Origin: CAVTHK01 sp964552235
Lineage (GTDB): Bacteria > Spirochaetota > Spirochaetia > SZUA-6 > CAVTHK01
NCBI GenBank assembly: GCA_964552235.1
Contig: CAZKGO010000003.1
Span: 1 to 64,000 of the forward strand
Direction of reading: 5' to 3'
Length of the DNA stretch: 64,000 nt
Shown piece by piece: positions 51,268 through 59,734 of this stretch. Position 1 is the first letter of the stretch; the number at the start of each line of letters is the position of its first letter. The notes beneath the pieces were generated by a model, which had not been told where the DNA came from, did no database searches, and saw only the letters and a list, made by a program, of their open reading frames with translations. A program made the position numbers and the translations under genes.

Positions 51268-52230
51268 CTACGGCCGCACCACGTTGATCGGCGGCCAGCC
51301 GTCGAGCACGGTTATCACGTTCTGCAGGGCGACGTCGAACGAGGCGACGACTGCCTCCTGGGTCGCACCCGCGCTGTGGGGAGTCATCACCACGTTGTCG
51401 AGTCCTGCGAACGGGTTGGAGCGCAGCGGCTCCTCGGCGAACACGTCCAGGCCGGCGCCTGCGATCCTGCGCTCCTTGAGCGCCGCGGCGAGGGCAGGCT
51501 CGTCGATGAGGCCGCCGCGGGCGGTGTTGATCAGCAGAGCCGTGGGCTTCATCTGCGAAAGGCTCTTCTCGTTGATGATGCCGCTGGTTGCAGGCGTGAG
51601 CGGACAGTGCAGCGACACGACATCGGAGCGGGCGAGCAACGTCCCCAGGTCGACATAGCTGATCCCGTGCTGCACGGCGAAGTCGATATCGCGGCGGCTG
51701 TCGGCCGCCAGCACGCTCATCCCGAGGGCCTGGGCGTACCGGGTGAGCGTCCTGCCGATGGCGCCAAGGCCCACCACGCCGAGCGTCTTGCCCCAAAGCT
51801 GGAAGGCGCCGCGCACCCCTTGCCACTGCCCGGCTTGCATGGCGGCGTTGGCTGCCGGGAGGCGGCGGGCGAGCGCGAGCATCATGGCGAGGGCCATCTC
51901 AGCGACGGCGTGATGGTTGCATCCGGGGCAGTTGCAGACCGCGACGCCCCTTGCCGCGGCAGCGGCGAGATCGACGTGATCGAAGCCGACGCCGGGCACG
52001 CTGACGACACGCAGCAGAGGCGCGCGTTCGAACACCTCGGACGTCACCGCCTCCGGACCGGCGATGAGCGCTGCCACCTCGCCTGCGTAGCGCATTAGGG
52101 TCTCGGTGCTCGCGCGGCCCTCGATGCGGTAGTCGATGAGCTGGTGGCCGGCGCGGGCGAGCACATCAGCCGCCTTCGCTTCCATCCCGCGGAACTTGAC
52201 CGCCGATAGAAGCACCTTGCCCCCGCTCAC
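51268..52230 (-). CDS. D-isomer-specific 2-hydroxyacid dehydrogenase
   Basis: 320 residues, with the NAD motif VVGLGAIGRTLTRYAQ and the catalytic Arg (NTARGGLID), Glu (DVFAEEP) and His (MTPHSAG). It reduces a 2-oxoacid or oxidises a D-2-hydroxyacid. GTG 52230 overlaps the upstream stop (GTGA) and has AGGAGGTGA before it. It is last in the reverse catabolic operon; two relatives lie in the divergent operon at 59731 and 62658. Confidence 0.92.
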   Translation of the reverse strand: MSGGKVLLSAVKFRGMEAKAADVLARAGHQLIDYRIEGRASTETLMRYAGEVAALIAGPEAVTSEVFERAPLLRVVSVPGVGFDHVDLAAAAARGVAVCNCPGCNHHAVAEMALAMMLALARRLPAANAAMQAGQWQGVRGAFQLWGKTLGVVGLGAIGRTLTRYAQALGMSVLAADSRRDIDFAVQHGISYVDLGTLLARSDVVSLHCPLTPATSGIINEKSLSQMKPTALLINTARGGLIDEPALAAALKERRIAGAGLDVFAEEPLRSNPFAGLDNVVMTPHSAGATQEAVVASFDVALQNVITVLDGWPPINVVRP

Positions 52231-53018
52231 AGCCTCACCTCCTGATTGCCGACCGCGAGCCCCGCGAGCCCCGCGAGCCCGTAGACCGCAGCCGCGGTGC
52301 CGCCGAGCACGAGCGCGAGCTGGCTGGCGTCGAAGCCCAAGGCACGGATCTTGGCCAGCTCGCTGGCCATGTTGGAGACGTGATCGGAGCCGTAGAGCAC
52401 CCGAGCGGCGCCGAAGCGTCGCACCATGCCCTGGACCTGGATGCTCATGCACCAGGACGGTTCCAGGTAGATGTTCGGGCAGACCTGCGCGGCGACCATG
52501 GCCTCGCCTCCCATGGTCACGAACCCCGCGTGGCAGAGAACGATCCTGACGTCGGGGTAGGCCTGCGCCGGGGCGACGGCCTGCACGGGACTGGTGAAGC
52601 CGCCTGGTCCCGTGTGAACCATCACCGCCACGCCGAGCTCGCGCGCCGTGGCAAACACGATCTCGGCGCGCTTGTGGTTGATCGGCAGCGCGCTGACCTG
52701 GGGATCGAGCTTGATTGCGCGGAAGCCCAGCTCGCGCACGCAGCGGGCGGCTTCCCGTCGGTAGTCGGCCTCGGCGATGCGGGGGCTGAGGCTGGCGACG
52801 CCGAAGAAGACGCCGGGGCGGCGCTCGGCGAGCCGCGCGATGCGATCGTGGACGCGCGCCACCGCGAGGTCCTGGAACCCGTGGGGCAGCACGAGCGCGG
52901 CGTCGATCGAGTGCTGGCGCAGCGCGGCTTCCAGCGCCTCCTCGGTGTTGTCCACGCCGCTGATCGAGGAGGCGCCGAGGTGGCAGTGGGCATCGATGAC
53001 GAGGTGGCCGTCGATCAT
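52227..53018 (-). CDS. Amidohydrolase family 2 protein
   Basis: 263 residues: HxH motif in VIDAHCHLGASS, AIKLDPQVSAL, VMVHTGPGGF, IVLCHAGF and LYGSDHVSN with the conserved Asp. The fold is that of metal-dependent TIM-barrel decarboxylases and lactonases. The gene lies 4 bp after the isomerase-like gene in the reverse operon and overlaps the next gene by GTGA. A lactonase or decarboxylase step in sugar-acid breakdown is likely. Confidence 0.85.
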   Translation of the reverse strand: MIDGHLVIDAHCHLGASSISGVDNTEEALEAALRQHSIDAALVLPHGFQDLAVARVHDRIARLAERRPGVFFGVASLSPRIAEADYRREAARCVRELGFRAIKLDPQVSALPINHKRAEIVFATARELGVAVMVHTGPGGFTSPVQAVAPAQAYPDVRIVLCHAGFVTMGGEAMVAAQVCPNIYLEPSWCMSIQVQGMVRRFGAARVLYGSDHVSNMASELAKIRALGFDASQLALVLGGTAAAVYGLAGLAGLAVGNQEVRL

Positions 53019-53022
53019 GGCG

Positions 53023-53823
53023 TCACCCGTCAGCCCGAGAGCGGAAGTGAATCGAATGGCGGCGCAGGTGATCGAGACTCGCGGCGATGCCGGCCTCCGG
53101 GTCGTCGCCCCCGACGAACTCGAAGCAGTAGAAGACGAGCTGGGGCAGCGCGTCGAGGATCGCGAGGATCGGGGGCAGCCTCATGGTGCCGCGGCCGAGA
53201 GGCTGGGGCGGCACGCCCTTCTTTCCCGGGTTGTCTTTGAGGTGCGCGCACACGATCCTGGGGCCGAGGGCCGCGGCCGCTTCGCCCATGTCCGCAGCGA
53301 AAGTGTCGTAGTTGCCGATGTCGAAGTTGTTGACCATGACGGGCGAGTCGAGGACGCGGAGGACACGCAGCAGCTCCGCCAGCGTGTTGCCCGGAGGGGC
53401 CCCGCGGTTCTCGAGGCACAGGCGCACCCCGAGACGCTCGGCGTAGCGCACGGCTTCGCGCACGCGATCCCACGCCGGGCCCGAGTCGAGGGCCGGCGCT
53501 TCGCCCTGGAAGACGCGCAGGAACGGTGAGCCGAGTCTGTGGGCTGTCTCGATGTCCTCGATGAGCTGGCGCTGCCCTGCGGCATCCGGCGCGAAGAGCG
53601 TGACGTAGGTCGCCCACGTGCGCAGCAGTCCGCGTTGGTCGAGCAGGCGCCTGATCGCGGCGACCTCGCTGCTGTAGGACGGCCACAAGTCGCGCCGCAG
53701 CTCCAGACCCTCGGCCCCGGCTGCGGCGGCGCGGGCGATCACGTCCGCAGTGGAGAGAGCGCCCTTCTTCAAGAGCTCCTGGTACTGGACCACTGACACG
53801 AGAACCGGTCGCGAGCCGGGCAT
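53023..53823 (-). CDS. Sugar phosphate isomerase/epimerase (TIM barrel)
   Basis: 266 residues of the xylose-isomerase-like superfamily, with candidate metal ligands in LCLENRG, VNNFDIGNYD, CAHLKDNPG and FEFVGGDD. ATG 53823 follows GAGGAGGG. It is second in the reverse operon, 25 bp after the SDR gene. Related to, but clearly different from, the protein at 12999. Substrate unknown. Confidence 0.82.
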   Translation of the reverse strand: MPGSRPVLVSVVQYQELLKKGALSTADVIARAAAAGAEGLELRRDLWPSYSSEVAAIRRLLDQRGLLRTWATYVTLFAPDAAGQRQLIEDIETAHRLGSPFLRVFQGEAPALDSGPAWDRVREAVRYAERLGVRLCLENRGAPPGNTLAELLRVLRVLDSPVMVNNFDIGNYDTFAADMGEAAAALGPRIVCAHLKDNPGKKGVPPQPLGRGTMRLPPILAILDALPQLVFYCFEFVGGDDPEAGIAASLDHLRRHSIHFRSRADG

Positions 53824-53848
53824 CGATTCCCTCCTCGGGCGCCGCACG

Positions 53849-54652
53849 CTACAGGATGAAGCAGCCGCGCTCGGGCAGCGGGATGTAGCCGCCCGAAAGC
53901 CGCGCCGTGACTCCGCCGTCCATGCAGATCACCTGCCCGGTGACGTAATCGGCTGCGTCCGAAGCCAGAAACGCCGCGAGCGCCGCGGCGTCCTGCGGCG
54001 TGCCGACCCGTCCCCAGCGGCTCCGCTTCGCGTTCTCGGGGCTGTAGCCCGGATTGCGCAGGTGGCGCTCGACCTCGACCATGCCCGGGGCGATCGCGTT
54101 GACCCGGATGTGCCGGTCGTTGTACTCGGCGGCAAGCTGGTGCGTCAGGGCCGCGATGGCGCCCTTGGTCGACGCATAGACCGAGTAGGTGGGCAGGCTC
54201 GCGAACGCGTGGATCGAGGTGATGTTGACGATGTTGCCGCCGCCCCCAGCCAGCAGGTGCGCGATCGCGGCCTGGGCGCAGAAGAAGTAGCCGCGTATGT
54301 TCAGCCCGAAGACCTTGTCGAAGAACTCGGGCGTGATGTCCTGGAACTCCCCGCGGGCTGTAACGCCCGCGTTGTTGACCAGCACGTCGAGGCCGCCGAG
54401 CCAGGCCGCCGCTTCGTCGACCACGCGCCTGCACTGGACCGGATTGCTCAGGTCGCCCTGGAGGGTGCGCGCCCGGCCGCCTGCGGCGACGATCGTGTCG
54501 GCCGCTGCGGCCGCCGCATCGGCGTCGCGGTAGTAGTGCAGCGCAACGGCGGCGCCCTGCCGGCCGAACTCGAGCGCGATTCCCCTGCCTATTCCGGTGC
54601 CTGCGCCCGTGACGACCGCGAGCTTTCCTTCGAGCTTTCTTGCCGTGCTCAC
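53849..54652 (-). CDS. SDR-family oxidoreductase
   Basis: 267 residues: TGAGTGIGRGIAL cofactor loop, NNAG, Ser in NITSIHAF and Tyr/Lys in VYASTKGAI. It closely resembles the galactoside-operon SDR at 20090 (shared FFCxQAA and NITSIH motifs). GTG 54652 has GGAG 6 bp upstream. First gene of the reverse operon, read from the TTGACA/TATCAT promoter and directly behind a TTTC-N7-GAAA operator. Confidence 0.93.
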   Translation of the reverse strand: MSTARKLEGKLAVVTGAGTGIGRGIALEFGRQGAAVALHYYRDADAAAAAADTIVAAGGRARTLQGDLSNPVQCRRVVDEAAAWLGGLDVLVNNAGVTARGEFQDITPEFFDKVFGLNIRGYFFCAQAAIAHLLAGGGGNIVNITSIHAFASLPTYSVYASTKGAIAALTHQLAAEYNDRHIRVNAIAPGMVEVERHLRNPGYSPENAKRSRWGRVGTPQDAAALAAFLASDAADYVTGQVICMDGGVTARLSGGYIPLPERGCFIL

Positions 54653-54669
54653 TGCGTCTCCGTCTGATA

Positions 54670-54684
54670 TTTCGGATTATGAAA
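54670..54684. promoter_or_regulatory. Putative IclR-type operator, reverse-operon side
   Basis: TTTC-GGATTAT-GAAA. It lies over the predicted transcription start of the reverse promoter, 8 bp after its -10. It matches 12 of 15 positions with the site at 54883-54897. The local IclR regulator (56054) is the obvious candidate to bind it. Confidence 0.6.
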
Positions 54685-54692
54685 GCTATTGC

Positions 54693-54721
54693 ATGATATC
54701 AGACACATACAGCTTTGTCAA
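54693..54721 (-). promoter_or_regulatory. Near-consensus sigma-70 promoter, reverse operon
   Basis: On the minus strand: TTGACA (54721-54716), 17 bp, TATCAT (54698-54693). It reads toward the SDR gene at 54652. Confidence 0.7.
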
Positions 54722-54843
54722 ATCTCGCATCGGTGCGTCCACTCGGTGCAGCCTTCATCTATTTCTCTTATGTGATGTGATTTAACCGATCCGGGTGCAC
54801 GTCACCAGAGTGATTTGAGCCCCCGGCAACCGATCCGTTGCAC

Positions 54844-54872
54844 TTGACAGAAATTCGCGGTATCTGTAGAAT
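54844..54872 (+). promoter_or_regulatory. Near-consensus sigma-70 promoter, forward operon
   Basis: TTGACA (54844-54849), 17 bp, TAGAAT (54867-54872). It reads toward the ADP-ribosylglycohydrolase gene at 54910. Confidence 0.75.
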
Positions 54873-54882
54873 ACGAAACCCA

Positions 54883-54897
54883 TTTCTTAATATGAAA
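54883..54897. promoter_or_regulatory. Putative IclR-type operator, forward-operon side
   Basis: TTTC-TTAATAT-GAAA begins 10 bp after the forward -10, at about +4, the same geometry as the site on the reverse side. Confidence 0.6.
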
Positions 54898-54909
54898 GAA
54901 GAAGGTCAC

Positions 54910-56051
54910 ATGCATACGCCCCATTCCCCGCGATTCTTCGATGAGACCACCGATCGCATTTTCGGCGCCTATCTCGGGGCGGCGATCTCGGACGCGATGG
55001 GCAGCCCGATCGAGAGCTGGCACGCGAAGCGAGTCAAGCAGACCTACGGCGTCCTCGACTATCTCTTGCCAAGCCCTGCCGGGCGGGTGATGCCCGCTGT
55101 TGCGCTGCACCCCGAGCCCGGCTGCGTCACGGACGACACCTACATCCGCGACGACGTCACGCAGTTCGTGTTCCAGAACCCACAGCCCGAGCAGCGCACG
55201 CCCGCGGCCTTTGCCGAGTACCTGCTGTGGCACATGAGCCTGCAGCGGTGGTGGCACCCGCCCATCGACCTGATGGTCAAGATCCACCGCGGCGAGATCC
55301 CTGCCGAGGAGGGCGGCGACCGCGAGCCGATCGGCGGCCGCGTCGGGTCGTGGACGTCGTTCGGCATGATCTGGGCATCTGGGCGGGACACCCGGAGAAG
55401 GCCGCCGAGGAGGTCAGGCGGCTGGGCAGGGTCTACAAGTCCGCCCTTGAGCGCGAGCTGGCCGGCGCGGTGCAGGCGGGCGCAGCGGTAGCCGTCGCCG
55501 CCGGCGCGACCGTCGACAGGGTGATCGAGGCGATGCTTGCAGTCTCGGGGGGGCGCGGCAAGGAGTTGCTCACCCGTGCCGTCGACGTGGCCCGCAGGCA
55601 CAGAGGCGATCTCGACGGGTTCGTCGACGAGGTCTACGAGCGGCTGCTGATCGACTGGGAGCCCGGCTTCATGATGCTCCGTGACACCGAAGGTCCACTG
55701 CCGCCTCCCTCGCATGCGCCCGACGACATCGAGCTGCGCACGACCTCCGCCGTCTTTGCCGAGCAGGTGCCGCTCGCGCTGGCAGCGTTCGTGTTCGGCG
55801 AAGGACGGTTCGTGCCCTCGCTGCAGGCGGGGGCCGCTCTCGGCCGCGACAACGACAGCATCCTGACTTCGACGGCGACGTGGGCCGGCGGCCTCGCCGG
55901 GATGGCGGGCATTCCCCGCGACGCGATCGACGCGGTCATCAGGGTCAATGCCCGCGAGATCGACTTTCTGAACACGGCCTGGCGGCTGGCCGAGATGGCG
56001 CGGGAGCCCCGCGGGGGCGGGACAAGCCCGCCTCCGCGTCGGCGGGTCTGA
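54910..56051 (+). CDS. ADP-ribosylglycohydrolase-family protein, broken by an 8-bp duplication
   Basis: DraG-like family: GAYLGAAISDAMGSPIE near the start, VTDDTYIRDDV (metal-binding Asp pair) and GRDNDSILTS near the end, for removal of ADP-ribose or cleavage of related N-glycosides. The frame from ATG 54910 runs to SFGMIWA, then leaves the family and stops at 55491. The rest (GHPEKAAEEVRRLGRVYK onward) is in another frame to 56051. The exact tandem octamer ATCTGGGC at 55369-55384 marks the break; deleting one copy restores one frame of about 377 residues. A GAAGAAGG site precedes the ATG. It may be a real mutation, a phase-variable switch or an assembly error. Confidence 0.8.
55369..55384 (+). 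repeat. 8-bp exact tandem duplication causing a frameshift
   Basis: ATCTGGGC occurs twice in direct succession (55369-55376 and 55377-55384). The first copy reads I-W-A in the 5' frame and the second reads I-W-A in the 3' frame, so loss of one copy fuses the two halves of the ADP-ribosylglycohydrolase cleanly. Confidence 0.9.
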
Positions 56052-56053
56052 GC

Positions 56054-56851
56054 ATGGCAAGCGCTCGGCCGCGCGCGCCCGGGACGACGATCCAGTCGGT
56101 CGACAGGGCGGTGGACATCCTCCAGGCGCTGGAGTCCGGCGACCTCGACGGCCTGGCTCTGGTGGAGATCGCGCGCCGGACCGGGCTGAACAGCAGCACG
56201 GTGCACCACCTGCTCTCGACCATGGTCCGCCGCCAGATCGTGGAAAAGGACCCGGTCAGCAGCAAGTACAGGCTGGGAATCGGGTTGATCAAGCTCGGCA
56301 GCAAGGCCGCGCGCGGCAGCACCTTTGTCACCGCTGTCGAGGACCACGTCGAGGAGCTCTCCGAGATCACCCGGCAGCATGTCGGGGTGATCGTCTTCCA
56401 CGGCTTCGAGCGCGAGAGCCTGCTCTCGATCGACAACAAGACGATGATCATAGCGCGCAGCGCGCCGCTGCTGCCCTCGACGCTGCACGCCACGGCTTCG
56501 GGCAAGCTCCTGCTGGCGAGGTTGGAAGAGCCCGAGCTGGCCGCGTTCTTCCAGTCGAGTTCTCTCGCGCGGTTCACCGAGAACACGATCACGTCGGCCG
56601 AGATCCTCGCCGGCGAGCTGGACGCCGTCCGCAAGACCGGCCTGGCCGAGGATCGCGAGGAGTACTTCGAGGGCATCTGCTGCATGGCCGGCGCGATCAG
56701 CGACGCCTCCGGCAGGGTCATCGGGTGCCTGGACCTGGTCTACCCGAAGCTCATCACCGGCAACTACGCAAGCTGGAGGGTGCACGTGAGGCGCATCGCG
56801 GCCGAGATGTCGGCGAGCCTGGCGGGCTACGGGATCTTCATTGAAAGGTAG
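56054..56851 (+). CDS. IclR-family transcriptional regulator
   Basis: 265 residues: N-terminal winged HTH (QSVDRAVDILQALESGDLDGLALVEIARRTGLNSSTVHHLLSTM, about 13-57) and a C-terminal effector domain with LHATASGKLLLA and CCMAGAISDASGRVIGCLDL. ATG 56054 lies 2 bp after the upstream stop. It is encoded inside the operon it probably controls, and the twin TTTC-N7-GAAA sites in the divergent control region resemble known IclR/KdgR operators. Predicted repressor, released by a sugar-acid intermediate. Confidence 0.93.
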   Translation: MASARPRAPGTTIQSVDRAVDILQALESGDLDGLALVEIARRTGLNSSTVHHLLSTMVRRQIVEKDPVSSKYRLGIGLIKLGSKAARGSTFVTAVEDHVEELSEITRQHVGVIVFHGFERESLLSIDNKTMIIARSAPLLPSTLHATASGKLLLARLEEPELAAFFQSSSLARFTENTITSAEILAGELDAVRKTGLAEDREEYFEGICCMAGAISDASGRVIGCLDLVYPKLITGNYASWRVHVRRIAAEMSASLAGYGIFIER

Positions 56852-56938
56852 TTGCGCGCCTGCAGCGGCGCGGCGAGTGCCATTCCTGCACCAAATGACA
56901 AGAATCGACGATTGCGGCGGCAGGGAAGCGCCGGTTAC

Positions 56939-56976
56939 CCTCCTCGTGCGCGGCCGGTGCGCCGCGCACGAGGAGG
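56939..56976 (+). promoter_or_regulatory. 16-bp perfect hairpin sequestering the ribosome-binding site
   Basis: CCTCCTCGTGCGCGGC (56939-56954), a 6-nt loop, and GCCGCGCACGAGGAGG (56961-56976): a perfect, very GC-rich stem. The AGGAGG at the 3' end is the Shine-Dalgarno of the binding-protein gene (ATG 56982), so in the folded RNA the site is paired. It lies 87 bp after the IclR stop. A translational switch or a processed-5'-end stabiliser is possible. Confidence 0.75.
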
Positions 56977-56981
56977 ATCGA

Positions 56982-58589
56982 ATGGGCAAGCGCGTGTTCT
57001 GGATAGGGTTGGGGCTGTTGCTGTGCGTCATGTCGCACCTCGCAGCCAGCGGGGCCGCCGATGGGGGCGCCGTTGCGGCGGCCGTGCCGGCGAACGTCCT
57101 GCCGGCCAAGGAGCCGGTCACGTACACGTACATGATCAACGAGAACCCGAACTACAGCATCGTTCAGGACGGCGTTCTCATGGAGCACTTTCGCAAGAAG
57201 ACCAACGTGAGGCTGCTCTACCAGGGGGTTCCCAACGAGACCTTCCGCGAGAAGTTCAACATCGTCGTCGCCTCGGGGAGCGTGCCGGACATCTGCGGCG
57301 GACCGAACCACGCCGAGATCTACGGCCCAAAGGGCCTGTTCCTCAACCTGATGAAGTACCGGCCCTACGCCCCGAACTTCATGAAGTACATCGACGACCC
57401 GAAGTACGGCGTCTACTTCAAGGTGGCCGACGGGGGGGTCTATCACATGTCGGCGATCTGGGTAGACGACATCCCGCGGCTGCAGTACATGATCGAGTAT
57501 CGCAAGGACATACTCGACGAGCTCGGTTTCAAGGAGCCTGACACCTACGAGGGCTGGTACCAGCTGTACAAGGCGGTCAAGGCCAAGTACCCCGACATGA
57601 TCCCGTACTCGTTCGCCAAGGACAATTGGCGCTTCGACATGTCCGCCTGGGGCTTCCGTGTCGGCGAAGGAATGCTCTACGACGAGGCCAAGAAGCAGTG
57701 GTTCTTCAGCCCCGCCACCGAGAACCAGAGGGACGCGATCGAGTACCACCGCAGGCTGTATGCGGAAAAGCTGCTCGACCAGGAGTTCCTGTCGACCACC
57801 CGCAACGACATGGTGGAGAAGCTGATTGCCGGCAAGCTCTTTGCGTGCATCTCGCACGGATGGACCGGCAACGCGGCCGCGGACACCAAGAAGATGAGGG
57901 ACGCAGGCAAGAAGGCGACCTTTGACGCGGCGGTTCCCCCAGGGACCAAGTATGCGCGCCGCACGATCCCCTCGGCTACGCCGGTCTACGCCTACGACAG
58001 GCAGAGGTCGGCCGCGTTCTCGAGCAAGATCAAGAACCCCGAGGTGGCGATCGCCTTTTTCGACTACATCGGCTACAGCCAGGAGGGCTCCCTCGCCCTG
58101 CGGCTTGGCCTCGAGGGCACGCACTGGAAGATGGAATCCTACGGCCCGGACCGCACGGCGGAGCAGACCCAGGCTTTTCTGGCGGGCAAGTCGAACGTCA
58201 CGGACATGGGAGTCTCGGACCGCATCCCGGTCGTGACGGCCATGGAGACGTGGTTTCCTGAGGCGATGAAGAACTTCAAGGCGCTGACCGCATCGGACCC
58301 CGCACGGGCTCAGGCGGACGCCACCAACAAGAAGGCGCTGCCGTTCATCGACAACCGCCCGATCCCGCCCGTGGAGCTGTTCATGAGCGGCGACGAGATC
58401 GACAAGGCCAACGAGCTGCGCACGAGGCTGGCCAACATCTATCACGAGTACCGGATAAAGTTCATCACGGGCAAGACGCCGATGAGCGAGTGGGACAAGT
58501 ACTTGGCGGAGCTGAAGAAGGCCGGATACGAGGAGCTCACCAGACTCTACAACGGCGCCCAGGCCAAGCTCGAGGCCGCCGGAAAGTAG
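56982..58589 (+). CDS. ABC transporter extracellular solute-binding protein
   Basis: 535 residues: signal peptide (MGKRVFWIGLGLLLCVMSHLA) into ASGAADGGAV, then a large sugar-binding-protein fold similar to the one at 24899 (VPNETFREKFNIVVASG and FNVV-like strands, WDKYLAELKKAGYEELTRLYNGAQAK at the end). No permease or ATPase gene follows; a GH5-like gene does. It must therefore use permeases encoded elsewhere, perhaps those at 23006-24842. It is flanked by strong stem-loops at 56939-56976 and 58597-58625. Confidence 0.88.
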   Translation: MGKRVFWIGLGLLLCVMSHLAASGAADGGAVAAAVPANVLPAKEPVTYTYMINENPNYSIVQDGVLMEHFRKKTNVRLLYQGVPNETFREKFNIVVASGSVPDICGGPNHAEIYGPKGLFLNLMKYRPYAPNFMKYIDDPKYGVYFKVADGGVYHMSAIWVDDIPRLQYMIEYRKDILDELGFKEPDTYEGWYQLYKAVKAKYPDMIPYSFAKDNWRFDMSAWGFRVGEGMLYDEAKKQWFFSPATENQRDAIEYHRRLYAEKLLDQEFLSTTRNDMVEKLIAGKLFACISHGWTGNAAADTKKMRDAGKKATFDAAVPPGTKYARRTIPSATPVYAYDRQRSAAFSSKIKNPEVAIAFFDYIGYSQEGSLALRLGLEGTHWKMESYGPDRTAEQTQAFLAGKSNVTDMGVSDRIPVVTAMETWFPEAMKNFKALTASDPARAQADATNKKALPFIDNRPIPPVELFMSGDEIDKANELRTRLANIYHEYRIKFITGKTPMSEWDKYLAELKKAGYEELTRLYNGAQAKLEAAGK

Positions 58590-58596
58590 CGCTGCT

Positions 58597-58625
58597 GCCG
58601 GCCGCGCGACGCTCGCGCGGCCGGC
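58597..58625 (+). promoter_or_regulatory. GC-rich stem-loop after the solute-binding-protein gene
   Basis: GCCGGCCGCGCGA, loop CGC, TCGCGCGGCCGGC: a perfect 13-bp stem starting 7 bp after the stop codon. No T-run follows. Same position relative to its gene as the stem at 26511-26542. Confidence 0.7.
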
Positions 58626-58681
58626 GCGTCGGCGCGGCGGGAGTCCGGCCGCCAGAGACCGTCCGGGCCAGGGGAGACACG

Positions 58682-59734
58682 ATGGCCGGCAGAACCCGAG
58701 TGGACATCGCAGGCGAGGACTTTCTCATCAACGGAGAGCCGACGTACAAGGGCCGCACCTGGTGCGGCCATCGCATCGAAGGGCTCCTGTACAACACGCG
58801 CATGGTGTGCGCGACTTTCGACGATCTCAACCCCGATACGCGGGGCCGTTGGGCCTACCCGGATACGGGAGCGTGGGACCCTGATCGCAACACCGAGGAG
58901 TTCGTGGCGCACCTGCCGGACTACCGCAGGCACGGCGTGCTGGCGGTCACCCTGTGCTTCCAGTTCGGCGCGCCCGGGCGCTACGTGAGGCAGCAGCCGT
59001 GGCACAGCAGCACGTTCACCGCGGACGGTGGCCTGCGCAGGGAGTTCCTGCCCCGCTTCCGCAAGGCGCTCGACGCGCTCGACGCGCTCGGAATGGTCGC
59101 CATTCTCGGCTACTTCTACTTCCAGCAGGACGAGAAGATCCTGGGCGAGGATGCCGTGCGTACGGCCGTGGACAACGCCACGGCCTGGGTGCTCGACGAG
59201 GGCTACACGAACGTGATCGTGGATGTGGCCAACGAGTGCGACGTCGACCGCTACCGGCACGAGATCATGGGACCGGCGCGGGTGCACGAGCTGATCGGGC
59301 GCGTGCGGGCGGCGAGCCGCGGCGGCCGGCGGCTGCCCGTCGGCACGAGCTTCACGGCGCGCACCGCCCCGAGCGAGGCGGTGGTCCGGGCCTCGGACCT
59401 GATCCTGTTGCACGGCAACAACGCCCGCACGCCGTGGCACCTGAGCATGCTGATCGAGCGCGCGCGCGCCGTCCCCGGCTACCGGCCGATGCCGGTCGTG
59501 GTCAACGAGGATGACAATTTCGGCTTCGACGAGCCGCGTAACCACCTGCTGGAAGCGACCGCGCTTCACGCCTCCTGGGGCTACTACGACAACGGGCCGG
59601 GCGCACTGGGATCGCTCGCCCCGTCGAACTACCACGACGGCTTCCAGAACCCCCCGATCAACTGGGCCATCAACACGCCTAAGAAGCGCGGCTTCTTCGA
59701 GAAGGTCGCCGAGATCACGGGAGCGCGGGCATGA
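58682..59734 (+). CDS. Putative clan-A (GH5-like) glycoside hydrolase
   Basis: 350 residues, cytoplasmic (no signal peptide). A TIM-barrel pattern with VIVDVANECDVDRYRHE, the Asn-Glu acid/base of clan GH-A, and VVNEDDNFGF as likely nucleophile strand. The N-terminus DFLINGEPTYKGRTWCGHRIEGLL resembles non-catalytic starts of such barrels. I cannot assign a family. It follows the binding-protein gene and is coupled by ATGA to the 2-hydroxyacid dehydrogenase gene, so it probably acts on the imported glycoside. Confidence 0.7.
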   Translation: MAGRTRVDIAGEDFLINGEPTYKGRTWCGHRIEGLLYNTRMVCATFDDLNPDTRGRWAYPDTGAWDPDRNTEEFVAHLPDYRRHGVLAVTLCFQFGAPGRYVRQQPWHSSTFTADGGLRREFLPRFRKALDALDALGMVAILGYFYFQQDEKILGEDAVRTAVDNATAWVLDEGYTNVIVDVANECDVDRYRHEIMGPARVHELIGRVRAASRGGRRLPVGTSFTARTAPSEAVVRASDLILLHGNNARTPWHLSMLIERARAVPGYRPMPVVVNEDDNFGFDEPRNHLLEATALHASWGYYDNGPGALGSLAPSNYHDGFQNPPINWAINTPKKRGFFEKVAEITGARA

